Positions 8,990 through 18,886 of a stretch of DNA of 64,000 bases are shown here, piece by piece. The DNA lies in contig DATLUD010000055.1 of assembly GCA_035533275.1 (NCBI GenBank), positions 82,119 through 146,118 on the forward strand, in the 5' to 3' direction. Positions within the stretch are counted from its first letter, which is position 1; each line of letters opens with the position of its first letter. The notes beneath the pieces were generated by a model. The model saw only the letters and a list, made by a program, of their open reading frames with translations. It did no database searches and was not told where the DNA came from. Both the position numbers and the translations under genes were made by a program. This DNA comes from SCRA01 sp035533275 (GTDB taxonomy: Bacteria; Vulcanimicrobiota; Vulcanimicrobiia; Vulcanimicrobiales; SCRA01).

Positions 8990-9283
8990 CTACTTGTTGA
9001 AAGCTCCGATCGTGATTCCGGAGAGCATCATTTCATAATATTCCGGCGCGTGTTGCTTCATCGCGTCGAGCATGGGTTTCACGAGTTCCTCGCTATGCTG
9101 GAGCATCTGCTGTACTTCCCCAGGCGTGGGCGGGGAGGCTAGCTGCAGATGCTTTTGCATCAGGTTCGCGATCGCGGAGGGATCACTCTTGTCGATCGCC
9201 ATATACTCGGAACGAGCATCGGTATTCGTGAGAAGATGGCCGAGATATCGGGTTGCGAGTTGGCGGATCTCGTTCTGATTCAT
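8990..9283 (-). CDS. Small protein, candidate RiPP precursor peptide
   Basis: A 97-residue protein beginning MNQNEIRQLATRYLGHLL and ending MMLSGITIGAFNK. A strong ribosome site AAGGAG lies 8 bases before the ATG. It follows the TfuA-like gene by 58 bases on the same strand. The N-terminal 65 residues look helical and loosely recall Nif11-type leader peptides (a hydrophobic helix, then DPSAIANLMQKHLQL, then PTPGEVQQML). There is no cysteine and little Ser/Thr at the C-terminus, so azole formation is unlikely. A short core near the last 10-15 residues (SGITIGAFNK) could receive backbone thioamides. Precursor status is inferred from size and from context between YcaO and TfuA genes; it could also be an accessory protein. 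Confidence 0.5.
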   Translation of the reverse strand: MNQNEIRQLATRYLGHLLTNTDARSEYMAIDKSDPSAIANLMQKHLQLASPPTPGEVQQMLQHSEELVKPMLDAMKQHAPEYYEMMLSGITIGAFNK

Positions 9284-9341
9284 GGGTTCGTCTCCTTGAC
9301 GACCACGAGGAAATGGGAAGAGAGGCTGACGTTAGCTTATT

Positions 9342-9995
9342 CTATGAGGCGAGCAAGGGGCCTGCGGGCAGTCGTCGATCGCGATGGATCGCTCGTATTG
9401 CCAGGCGCGCATCCCAGCGCTTGAGGTCGCCTTTGCGCAACGCGATGGCATGCAGCGTTGCGCGTGCGGCTTCCGGCGCGTGTTCCAGAGCGTTCTCCCA
9501 GGAGCGCTCCATGTAATAGATACCGCGGGCGCCGCTGACAAAGCGCTCCGCCGCGTCACGAGTGAGCAGGCCGCGCCGCCGCGCGAGCCATGCCACGTAC
9601 CGCACGTTCACCGACGGCACCGTGAGCGCGCGCTGCGTCTCGGGATGCACGAGCACCGCAACCTCGTCGTCGCCGTCGATGACCTCGCGGATGTACCAGC
9701 GCGCGATCGCTCCCATCGGCCGCAAGCCGTACAGCCAGCACTCGGCAGCGCGCAGGGCGCCCATGCTGGCGGCGCCGATCATCGGCACGCGGCGGCAGGC
9801 CGCGAGGCACTCTTTGGGCGAGGGCGCGAGATCGTGGTGAAAGACGCCGTCGATGAGCACGATCCCGTGATGCGTCTCCGCCGCCGCGGCCACGTCGCCG
9901 CGGCTGGCCGGCGGCAGATAGAGCACGCCGGGGACCTCGAGCCGGTCCTCCGGCGGAAGCGAGGGACCGGCGAAGACGGCGATGCGGCGCGGCAC
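9342..9995 (-). CDS. tfuA: TfuA-like protein, partner of YcaO
   Basis: The 217-residue product opens with IAVFAGPSLPPED and contains the family hallmark MIGAASMGALRAAECW (about residues 73-88), preceded by IVLIDGVFHHDLAPSPKE. These are the conserved elements of TfuA domains. TfuA proteins act with YcaO enzymes in peptide backbone thioamidation, in thioamitide RiPPs and in McrA of methanogens; TfuA is thought to deliver or hydrolyse a sulfur donor. The gene starts with GTG 9 bases behind the stop of a TPR gene and is followed by the candidate precursor, so the three form one minus-strand unit. It is separated from ycaO by the regulator. Confidence 0.85.
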   Translation of the reverse strand: MPRRIAVFAGPSLPPEDRLEVPGVLYLPPASRGDVAAAAETHHGIVLIDGVFHHDLAPSPKECLAACRRVPMIGAASMGALRAAECWLYGLRPMGAIARWYIREVIDGDDEVAVLVHPETQRALTVPSVNVRYVAWLARRRGLLTRDAAERFVSGARGIYYMERSWENALEHAPEAARATLHAIALRKGDLKRWDARLAIRAIHRDRRLPAGPLLAS

Positions 9996-10004
9996 GGGGC
10001 TGCC

Positions 10005-10520
10005 CTACCCGCGGCGGGCGGTGCGCAGTTTGGCCAGCACCTTGCGCGCCTTCTCGGCGGCGAGGTACTGGTCCACGGTGTGGCGCTGCTCGTCGGTCAG
10101 GAGTTTCAGCGCGTGCTGGGGGCTGGCGTTGGGGACGGCGGCGCGCGTGGCCGTCCAGAACTCCGGCTCGCCGCCGGGCCAGCTCCGCGCCACCTGCTCC
10201 AGGTTGGCCACATAAGCCGGGTTCGGGTTCAGCTCAAGCGCCTGCTCGTACGCCTGCACGGCGGCCGGCATGTTGCGGCTCTGCACATGGGCGCGCCCCA
10301 GGGCATTCAGCGGCTCGGGCCGGTCGGGGGCCAGGCGGTGGGCCGCCTCGGCCACGGCCTGCGCCGTCTGGGGCTGAATCTTGTCGACCAGGTGGTTCGC
10401 CAGGGCCACCATCATCGACACGGTCTCCTCCAGGGTGAGCTGCTTGTGCTTCCAGCCGCGCAGCTCGCCAAGGAAGCGTGAGAAGTCTTCGGGCGATGGG
10501 TACGTCGCTTGAGGCGCCAT
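10005..10520 (-). CDS. Tetratricopeptide-repeat protein
   Basis: The 171-residue protein contains at least two TPR units in its middle (LAPDRPEPLNALGRAHVQSR followed by NMPAAVQAYEQALELNPN). Helical flanks and a basic C-terminus follow. There is no signal peptide or membrane segment, so it should be cytosolic. It stands first in a short operon with tfuA (9-base gap) and the candidate precursor. It could be a scaffold or recognition protein for the modifying enzymes, but its higher GC resembles the housekeeping side, so it may simply be the upstream neighbour. It is divergent from the Hsp20 gene across about 100 bases. Confidence 0.65.
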   Translation of the reverse strand: MAPQATYPSPEDFSRFLGELRGWKHKQLTLEETVSMMVALANHLVDKIQPQTAQAVAEAAHRLAPDRPEPLNALGRAHVQSRNMPAAVQAYEQALELNPNPAYVANLEQVARSWPGGEPEFWTATRAAVPNASPQHALKLLTDEQRHTVDQYLAAEKARKVLAKLRTARRG

Positions 10521-10622
10521 GGTCTCATCTTCGGACGAATTGGCCGCATCCCTCAGCCCGGGGGCGGGGTTTTGGGGGCTATCACTCGAATCGGGCGACT
10601 GCTAATCTCCCGTGAAACGACG

Positions 10623-11057
10623 ATGACGTACGACGATTTCTTTCGCGAGTTCGATCAGCTCTTCGCCGGCATGGCCCGCCAGGCCCGATTCGGCGGCTTC
10701 GTGCCCAATGCCGACGCCTTCGTCGCGGAGGACGGCCGCACGCTGGTGGTGGAGGTCGAGATCGCGGGCGTTCAGCCCGAGCGCATCCGCGTGGCCGTGG
10801 AGGGGCAGCGCCTCTTCATCGCCGGGCGGCGGGAGCCCACCCCCAAGGCGCGCCGCGGCACCCTGGTCCTCAAGGAGATCCGCCACGGAGATTTCGCCAA
10901 GGAGATCCACCTGCCGGCGCCCATCGAGCAGGCCGACATCACCGCCACCTATCGCGACGGAATCTTGACCATCAGCCTGCCCATCGCCCGCGACCGCGAG
11001 CTGGCGCCGCACCTGCACACCGAGCTGCGCATGACTATCCGAAGGATGCCGGTCTAA
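10623..11057 (+). CDS. Hsp20/alpha-crystallin small heat-shock protein
   Basis: The 144-residue product has the alpha-crystallin domain from about residue 25 to 115, including the conserved GILTISLPIARD strand with the A-x-x-x-G-I-L signature. Preceding strands include LVVEVEIAGVQPERIRVAVEG. It acts as an ATP-independent holdase for unfolding proteins in the cytoplasm. It ends 6 bases before lon, so chaperone and protease are probably co-transcribed, as is common in stress operons. The chosen ATG gives the usual MTYDDFFREFDQLF type N-terminus; upstream in-frame codons have no such similarity. Confidence 0.9.
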   Translation: MTYDDFFREFDQLFAGMARQARFGGFVPNADAFVAEDGRTLVVEVEIAGVQPERIRVAVEGQRLFIAGRREPTPKARRGTLVLKEIRHGDFAKEIHLPAPIEQADITATYRDGILTISLPIARDRELAPHLHTELRMTIRRMPV

Positions 11058-11063
11058 GACTAC

Positions 11064-13514
<2,451 letters not shown>

Positions 13515-13528
13515 AGAGAGGAACCGAC

Positions 13529-14638
13529 GTGTCGGGCGATCTGCTCTTCATCCCCGGCCCCGTGACCTGCGCCCCCGAGGTCATGGCCGCGATGGCCGAA
13601 CCGATGGTGAACCACCGCGGCGAGCGCTTCTCCCGCGCGTTCCGCGGCGTGCGCGAGAAGCTTGCCGCCATCTATCAGACCGAGGGCGAGGTGCTGGTGC
13701 TCGGCGCCAGCGGCACGGGCGGCCTGGAGGCCGCCGTGGCCAACCTCTTCTCGCCCGGCGACTATCTGCTCTCGTGTCCGGTGGGCGTCTTCGGGCGGCG
13801 CCTGGCTTCCATCGCGCGCACCTACGGCGCCGAGGTGGAGGTGCTGGAGACGGAGTTCGGCCAAGGGCTGGATCCCGAGCGCCTGGCGCAGCGCTTGCGC
13901 GACGACCGCGAGCGCCGCATCACCGGCATCCTGCTCACGCACAACGAGACCTCCACCGGCGTGCAGAACCACATGCACATGCTGGCGCGCGCCATGGAGG
14001 GTCATCCGGCGCTGCGCGTGGTGGACAGCGTCAGCGGCCTGGGCGCCTCGCCCATGCCGATGGACGAGCTGGGCTTCGACGCCGTGGTCGGCGCCTCGCA
14101 GAAGGTGCTGGCCGCCCCGCCGGGGCTGGCGTTCGTGGCGCTCTCCGCGCGCGCGTGGCACGCCGTGGAGACGGCGCGCATGCCGCGCTTCTACCTCGAC
14201 TTCTTCAAGGCGCGCGAGTTCGGCGCCAGCGGCGAGACGCCGTGGACGCCGCCCATCTCGCAGGTCTTCGCGCTCGACGTGGCGCTCGACCGGTACCACG
14301 CCGAGGGCGCGGCCAACGTCCACGCGCGCCACGCGGCGCACGCCGCCGCGATCCGCGCGGGGGCGGAGCGCCTGGGCATCCAGCTCTACGGCGACCCCGC
14401 GTTCGCCTCGCCCACCGTGGTGACGATGCACGTGCCGATCGGCGTCGAGGCGTCACCCGTGCTGCGGGCGCTGCGCGAGCAGCACGGCATCGTGCTGGCG
14501 GGCGGCCAGGGCGACCTCAAGGGCAAGATCTTCCGCATGGGAACGATGGGCGCCATCACGCTGGCCGACGTCGAGCGCGCGATCGCGGCGCTCGGCACCG
14601 TGCTGAAGGGGCAGGGCTACCAGCCGGCCGTCGTGTGA
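13529..14638 (+). CDS. Class V aminotransferase, alanine/serine-glyoxylate type
   Basis: The 369-residue PLP enzyme matches the alanine-glyoxylate/serine-glyoxylate/aspartate (purine catabolism) aminotransferase group. It starts LLFIPGPVTCAPEVMAAMAE and has GASGTGGLEAAVANLF. The PLP lysine is in VVGASQKVLAAPPGL (around residue 192) and the C-terminal FRMGTMGAITLADVERAI is present. The start is GTG, with GAGAGGAA 6 bases upstream. In some bacteria this fold makes the small subunit of hydrogenase or acts in photorespiration; here no pathway neighbour decides. The last 22 bases overlap the convergent cvpA-like gene. Confidence 0.88.
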   Translation: MSGDLLFIPGPVTCAPEVMAAMAEPMVNHRGERFSRAFRGVREKLAAIYQTEGEVLVLGASGTGGLEAAVANLFSPGDYLLSCPVGVFGRRLASIARTYGAEVEVLETEFGQGLDPERLAQRLRDDRERRITGILLTHNETSTGVQNHMHMLARAMEGHPALRVVDSVSGLGASPMPMDELGFDAVVGASQKVLAAPPGLAFVALSARAWHAVETARMPRFYLDFFKAREFGASGETPWTPPISQVFALDVALDRYHAEGAANVHARHAAHAAAIRAGAERLGIQLYGDPAFASPTVVTMHVPIGVEASPVLRALREQHGIVLAGGQGDLKGKIFRMGTMGAITLADVERAIAALGTVLKGQGYQPAVV

Positions 14639-15189
14639 GGCAGCTCGTGGCGCCGGAAGATCGGATCGACGTACGGCGCCGCCACGGGCGGGACGACGGC
14701 CTCGAGGTCGCGATCGATGCGCACGTTGGGTGAGGTCAGCAGGCCCACCAGCGGCGAGCGCGCCAAGTCGTGGCGCATCCCGCTGGGCAGCGGGAAGAAG
14801 AGCGCCACGTAGAGCACCGCCCACAGCAGCAGCGCGGCTTTGGCCACGCCGATCGCTCCGCCGATGAGCGCGTTGCCCGTGCCCAGCACGGGCAGGTGCA
14901 TGATGCGGTCGATGATCGTCATGATCAAGAGCGCGATCAGGTAGCCCAGCACTGCCGCCACCAGCACGCCCAGCAGGCGGTTCACGCCGGCGCCGGCGCT
15001 GCTGATCCAGCCGATCATCTGATCGAATTGGCCGCGGTAGAAGATGGCCGCGGCGAGCGCGGCCGCCAGCGCGATCAGCCCGCCCACCTCGCGCACGCCG
15101 CCGCGCTTGGCGCCCTTGAGCAGGCCGAAGAGCAGCAGCGCCCCCAGGACGATGTCGGGCCAGCCCAGATGCCGCAAAGCGTCGATCAC
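14617..15189 (-). CDS. cvpA: CvpA family membrane protein
   Basis: A 190-residue protein with four predicted membrane segments: DIVLGALLLFGLLKGAKRGG opens the family signature, and later segments lie near 35-50, 70-95 and 105-130. These are typical of CvpA (colicin V production) proteins. In other bacteria CvpA affects envelope homeostasis; the mechanism is unclear. GTG start; its first bases overlap the pheT stop (GTGA). It is thus the third gene of the pheS-pheT-cvpA unit, an arrangement seen with CvpA downstream of pheT/zapA in Firmicutes. The 3' end overlaps the aminotransferase gene on the other strand by 22 bases. Confidence 0.8.
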   Translation of the reverse strand: MIDALRHLGWPDIVLGALLLFGLLKGAKRGGVREVGGLIALAAALAAAIFYRGQFDQMIGWISSAGAGVNRLLGVLVAAVLGYLIALLIMTIIDRIMHLPVLGTGNALIGGAIGVAKAALLLWAVLYVALFFPLPSGMRHDLARSPLVGLLTSPNVRIDRDLEAVVPPVAAPYVDPIFRRHELPHTTAGW

Positions 15190-17546
15190 ACGCGCAGCTC
15201 CGCGCCCACGCTCTCGCGCAGCGCCGTCAGTACCTTGGCCAGCGCTGCGTCGGCGATGGCGTCGGTCATGGTCTGGTCGGGCTCGCGCAGCCAGATGCGC
15301 ACGGCGACGCTCTTCTTGCCCTCGGGCACCTGCGGGCCGCGGTACTCGTCGAACGGGAGGGCGCGCTCCACCTGCGGGATTCCCGCGCGGAGGACGGCGT
15401 TGACGATCGCCTCGGCGTTGACGTCGGCGTCCAGCACAAGCGCCACGTCGCGCGAGGTGCCGGGGAACTTCGGCCGCGGCTGATACTGCTGTACCTCGCG
15501 CTGCGGCAGGCTGCGGATGCGAATGAAGGCGTAGTACGTGGAGAACGGTACCTCGAAGGCGGCGCAGATGCGCGGATCGACGCGCCCGATCGTGGCGACC
15601 GCCGCGTTGTCGAGCAGCAGCGAAGCCGTCCGCCCGGGGTGGAGGCCGGGGGACTCGTCCTGAGCCACCTGCGGCCAGACGCCCGTGAGGCCGCGCAGCA
15701 GGACCTCGATCTCACCGCGGAACTCGATCAGCGCGCTGTCGCGCCATTCGGCATCCTTGCGCTCGGGTGTGGCGAAGAGCACGCCGGCGATGATGCCCTC
15801 GTAGAGCGGGCTCTCGCTGCCGCGGAAGGTGTGGCCGATCTCGAAGATGCGGCTGGGCAGCTCCTGGCCGCGGCGCGCGAGCCAGTGCAGCATGCCCGGC
15901 ATGATCGCGAAGCGCAGGTAGCGCTGCTCCTCGGAGAGCGGGTTGAGGATCTCGATCGGCTCTGCCGGCAACGCCACGCCCGCGCTCGCGTACTTGTCGA
16001 TCACCGCGCGCGAGTGCAGCGGCAGCGAGACGATCTCGCGGAAGCCCATGTCCGCGAGCGACCGGGCGATGGTGTTCTCCAGGTGCCACTCGTGGGACTC
16101 GATCCCGTGCTGCGCGATCGGCGGCAGCTCGCTGGGAATGGCGTCGTAGCCCTCGATGCGCGCCACCTCTTCCACCAGGTCGACGCCCTCGTGAACGTCG
16201 CTGCGCCAGAGCGGCACCTCCACGGAGAGCGCGCCCTCTCCGGCGGGCTCCACGGCGAAGCCCAATGCCTTGAGGTTGGCGGCGACCCGTTCGTCGGAGA
16301 GCGAGAGGCCCAGCAGACGTGGCACGTCGGCCACGGCGAAGGCGATGCGCTGGGGCTCCGGAACGGCCATGCCCGCGGCTACCGGAGCGAGCACGGTGGC
16401 CCCCTCGTCGGCCAGCAGCTTCGCCGCTCGCGCGGCGCCGAGATCGGTGAAGGCGGGCGGGAGCGCCTTCTCGTGGCGCATCGAGGCGTCGGTGCGCAGA
16501 CCCAGCGCGAGCGACATGCGGCGGATGCGCGGTCCCTCGAAGTTGGCCGACTCCATCAGCAGCTCGGTGGTGGCGCCGGTGACCTCGCTGCGGGCGCCGC
16601 CGCGGATCGCGGCGATGGCGCTGGGCCCCGCCTCGTCGGCGATCACCAGCATCTTCTCGTCGAGCTCGCGCTCCACGCCGTCGAGGGTGACCATGCGCTC
16701 GCCGGGGCGCGCGTCGCGCACGATGATGTGGCCGCCGACGATCGTGCCCCAGTCGAAGAAGTGGAGCGGCTGACCCACCTCCAGCATCACGTAGTTGGAG
16801 ATGTCGACCAGGTTGGAGATCGGGCGTTGCCCCGCCAGGGAGAGGCGCACGCGCATCCACGCCGGCGCCACACCCGTGCTCACGTGCGAGAAGCGCTGCG
16901 CCACGTAGCGGCGGCAGCCGCTCTCGAGGTCGACGCGCACGTCGCTGGGACCGGCGTAGGGGCCGGTGAAGACCTCCGGCAAGCGCAGCTCGCGCTGCGT
17001 GGCGGCCGCGTACTCGCGCGCCAGGCCGAGCATGGAGAGGCAGTCGGGGCGGTTCGCGGTGACATCGAGCTCGAGCACGGCGTCGCCCAGGCCCAGCGCC
17101 TCGACGGCGTTCTCTCCCACGGGCACGGCGCCGTCGAGGATCATGATGCCGTCCTCGAAGTGCTCTTCCTCCAGGCCCAGCTCGCGGGCGCTGCACATCA
17201 TGCCCTCGGAGACCACGCCGCGCATGGCGCGCTTCTCGATGCGCATCTCGGGGAGCGTGGCGCCGATGACGGCCACGGGAATGCGCTGCCCCACCGCGAC
17301 GTTCGTGGCGCCGGTGGCGATGGTGAGCGGCGCGCCGTTGCCGATGGCGACCTTGCCCACCAGCAGGCGGTCGGCGTTGGGGTGCTTCTCCAACGCCACG
17401 ATCTCGCCGATGACCACGCCCTCGATCCGCGGGGCGCGCTCCACCGAGTCGACGGGAAAGCCCAGGCGCGCGAAGATCTCGGCGGCCTCCTCGGCGCTCT
17501 CGCGGACCTCGACGTACGCTCGCAACCAACCCAACGGGACGCGCAT
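15186..17546 (-). CDS. pheT: Phenylalanyl-tRNA synthetase beta subunit
   Basis: The 786-residue product starts with MRVPLGWLRAYVEV and has the tRNA-binding (EMAP-like) domain with IVALEKHPNADRLLVGKV. The B3/B4 editing region, the B5 domain and a C-terminal ferredoxin-fold anticodon-binding domain (near PRPKFPGTSRDVALVLDADV) follow. The length is normal for a bacterial PheT. With PheS it forms the alpha2beta2 enzyme charging tRNA-Phe. The ATG overlaps the pheS stop by one base (TGATG), so translation is coupled. Regulation would come from the leader upstream of pheS. Confidence 0.97.
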   Translation of the reverse strand: MRVPLGWLRAYVEVRESAEEAAEIFARLGFPVDSVERAPRIEGVVIGEIVALEKHPNADRLLVGKVAIGNGAPLTIATGATNVAVGQRIPVAVIGATLPEMRIEKRAMRGVVSEGMMCSARELGLEEEHFEDGIMILDGAVPVGENAVEALGLGDAVLELDVTANRPDCLSMLGLAREYAAATQRELRLPEVFTGPYAGPSDVRVDLESGCRRYVAQRFSHVSTGVAPAWMRVRLSLAGQRPISNLVDISNYVMLEVGQPLHFFDWGTIVGGHIIVRDARPGERMVTLDGVERELDEKMLVIADEAGPSAIAAIRGGARSEVTGATTELLMESANFEGPRIRRMSLALGLRTDASMRHEKALPPAFTDLGAARAAKLLADEGATVLAPVAAGMAVPEPQRIAFAVADVPRLLGLSLSDERVAANLKALGFAVEPAGEGALSVEVPLWRSDVHEGVDLVEEVARIEGYDAIPSELPPIAQHGIESHEWHLENTIARSLADMGFREIVSLPLHSRAVIDKYASAGVALPAEPIEILNPLSEEQRYLRFAIMPGMLHWLARRGQELPSRIFEIGHTFRGSESPLYEGIIAGVLFATPERKDAEWRDSALIEFRGEIEVLLRGLTGVWPQVAQDESPGLHPGRTASLLLDNAAVATIGRVDPRICAAFEVPFSTYYAFIRIRSLPQREVQQYQPRPKFPGTSRDVALVLDADVNAEAIVNAVLRAGIPQVERALPFDEYRGPQVPEGKKSVAVRIWLREPDQTMTDAIADAALAKVLTALRESVGAELRV

Positions 17547-18568
17547 CAGAACTGCTCCAAGAACGCCGGGTCGTTCTCCACGAACGTGCGGATGTCGTCG
17601 ATGCCGTGGCGCACCATGGCGATCCGCTCGGGGCCGATCCCGAAGGCCCACCCCGTCACGCGCGCGGGATCGTAGCCCACCTCGCGCAGGACATTGGGGT
17701 GCACCATACCCGACCCGCCGATCTCCAACCACCCGCTGCCGCTGCACGTGCGGCAGCCCGCGCCGTTGCAGCCCGGACACGTGGTGTCGACTTCGGCGCT
17801 GGGCTCGGTGAAGGGAAAGTACGAGGGACGGAAGCGCACGCGCTGCTGGGGTCCGAAGAGCTCGCGGCACATCGCCTCCATGGTGCCCTTGAGGTGCGCC
17901 ATGGTGATGCCCTCGGCCACCACCAGTCCCTCGACTTGGTGGAAGGCGAAGGAGTGGCGGGCGTCGAGCGCGTCGCGGCGGTAGCAGCGGCCGGGAACCA
18001 CCAGCGCCATCGGCGGCTGGTGCGCCTGCATCGTGCGTACCTGCATCGGCGAGGTGTGCGTGCGCAGCAGGAGTCCGCCGGGGAGATAGAAGGAGTCGAA
18101 GCCCTCGCGCGCCGGATGGTCGGGCGGGATGTTGAGGGCGTCGAAGTTGTAGTACTCCGTCTCGACCTCGGGACCCAGGACCACTGCGTATCCGCGCCGC
18201 TCGAAGAAGTCGCAGATGTCCTTCAGCGCGCGCCGGATGGGGTGGGTCGAGCCGCGCCGGCGCTCGAGCGCCGGGAAGGTGGCGTCGACGCGGTGGCTCA
18301 GCGCCGCTTCCAGCCCCCGCGCGCGCACCGCGTCGAGTGCCGAGCCGAGGCGCTGCTCCATGCGCTCGGCCACGGCGTTGATCTGCTGGCCGGCGGCGGG
18401 GCGCGCCTCCGGCGGAAGCTTGCCGATGGCCCGGCGCATGAGGGTGAGCTCCCCGCTGCGGCCCAGAAAGGCCACGCGCAGCTCCTCGACCTCGGCATCG
18501 CGCGTAGCCGCGGCAAGCCGTTGCTCGAAGGTGGCTTCCACCTCCGCAAGTGCCCGTTCGAAATCCAT
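17546..18568 (-). CDS. pheS: Phenylalanyl-tRNA synthetase alpha subunit
   Basis: The 340-residue catalytic subunit has the N-terminal coiled coil and class II motif 2 around RTHTSPMQVRTMQ. The segment SFAFHQVEGLVV and motif 3 region GWAFGIGPERIAM are also present. A cysteine-rich insert (CPGCNGAGCRTCSGSGWLEI) before GSGMVHPNVL could bind zinc and is seen in several bacterial PheS proteins. ATG at 18568 is preceded by TTGGGGTT. The gene sits behind a roughly 250-base leader with a Phe-rich small frame and two hairpins. Confidence 0.97.
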   Translation of the reverse strand: MDFERALAEVEATFEQRLAAATRDAEVEELRVAFLGRSGELTLMRRAIGKLPPEARPAAGQQINAVAERMEQRLGSALDAVRARGLEAALSHRVDATFPALERRRGSTHPIRRALKDICDFFERRGYAVVLGPEVETEYYNFDALNIPPDHPAREGFDSFYLPGGLLLRTHTSPMQVRTMQAHQPPMALVVPGRCYRRDALDARHSFAFHQVEGLVVAEGITMAHLKGTMEAMCRELFGPQQRVRFRPSYFPFTEPSAEVDTTCPGCNGAGCRTCSGSGWLEIGGSGMVHPNVLREVGYDPARVTGWAFGIGPERIAMVRHGIDDIRTFVENDPAFLEQF

Positions 18569-18575
18569 AACCCCA

Positions 18576-18609
18576 AAAAGAAAGCGGACTCGGCGTGTGC
18601 GAACCGCTT
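18576..18609 (-). terminator. Terminator-like hairpin immediately before pheS (possible attenuator)
   Basis: On the minus strand, AAGCGG (18609-18604) can pair with CCGCTT (18587-18582) across a 16-base loop. It is followed by TTCTTTTT (18581 downward) and then the pheS start 8 bases later. This is the layout of an intrinsic terminator placed inside a leader. The stem is only 6 bp, so it is weak. With the Phe-containing small frame upstream it fits attenuation of pheST. Confidence 0.45.
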
Positions 18610-18631
18610 CGACAGGTGCGTAAAGCGACGA

Positions 18632-18655
18632 CGCCCCGGCTATTCAGCCGGGGCG
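18632..18655 (-). other. Strong 10-bp hairpin in the pheS leader
   Basis: CGCCCCGGCT and AGCCGGGGCG form a perfect 10-bp stem around the loop ATTC. It lies 20 bases downstream of the stop of the YqzL-like frame on the minus strand and is followed by GTCGTCGCTTT, a poor U-tract. It could be a terminator for the small gene, or the pause/anti-terminator arm of a pheST attenuator. Confidence 0.6.
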
Positions 18656-18674
18656 CCTCGGAAATCCTTGCGGC

Positions 18675-18773
18675 CTAGAGCGCTCGTGCCGGTGCGAGCT
18701 GTTTGTAGAGCAGATAGGCGTTGATCGATCCCGTCGTTTTGAAGATCTTCCAGAAGAACTCGGAGGTTAGCAT
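18675..18773 (-). CDS. yqzL: YqzL-like small protein, possibly also the pheST leader peptide
   Basis: A 32-codon frame encodes MLTSEFFWKIFKTTGSINAY and continues LLYKQLAPARAL. The pattern F-W-K-I-F-x-x-T-G-x-I-x-x-Y-L-L-Y-K matches my recollection of YqzL family proteins (about 45 residues, Firmicutes), whose function is unknown. It lies between a promoter-like sequence at 18828-18856 and two hairpins before pheS. The FFW-F run (three Phe in six codons) and three Tyr codons also make it a plausible sensing peptide for charged tRNA-Phe. Both readings may be true. It is too short for routine gene finders; no strong ribosome site is seen. Confidence 0.55.
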   Translation of the reverse strand: MLTSEFFWKIFKTTGSINAYLLYKQLAPARAL

Positions 18774-18827
18774 CGTCTGGCGTTACCCCTATCTCTTCAG
18801 GCTCATGGCCGGTCGCCCGGCGGGACC

Positions 18828-18856
18828 AGTATATCATAGCGCTTAGGGGGCCTCAA
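18828..18856 (-). promoter_or_regulatory. Sigma-70-type promoter for the yqzL/pheST leader
   Basis: On the minus strand TTGAGG (18856-18851) is followed after exactly 17 bases by TATACT (18833-18828). This is a 4/6 plus 5/6 match to -35/-10 consensus. Transcription would begin near 18821, giving a leader of about 250 bases before pheS. Confidence 0.6.
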
Positions 18857-18886
18857 GGTCTTGACAAGCGGCCGCAAAAGCCCGAA

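Noticed and set aside
18640..18837. 65-codon minus-strand frame in the pheS leader
   Set aside because: It overlaps the recognisable YqzL-like frame in another register, starts at the promoter -10, and ends inside a hairpin; no motif supports it.
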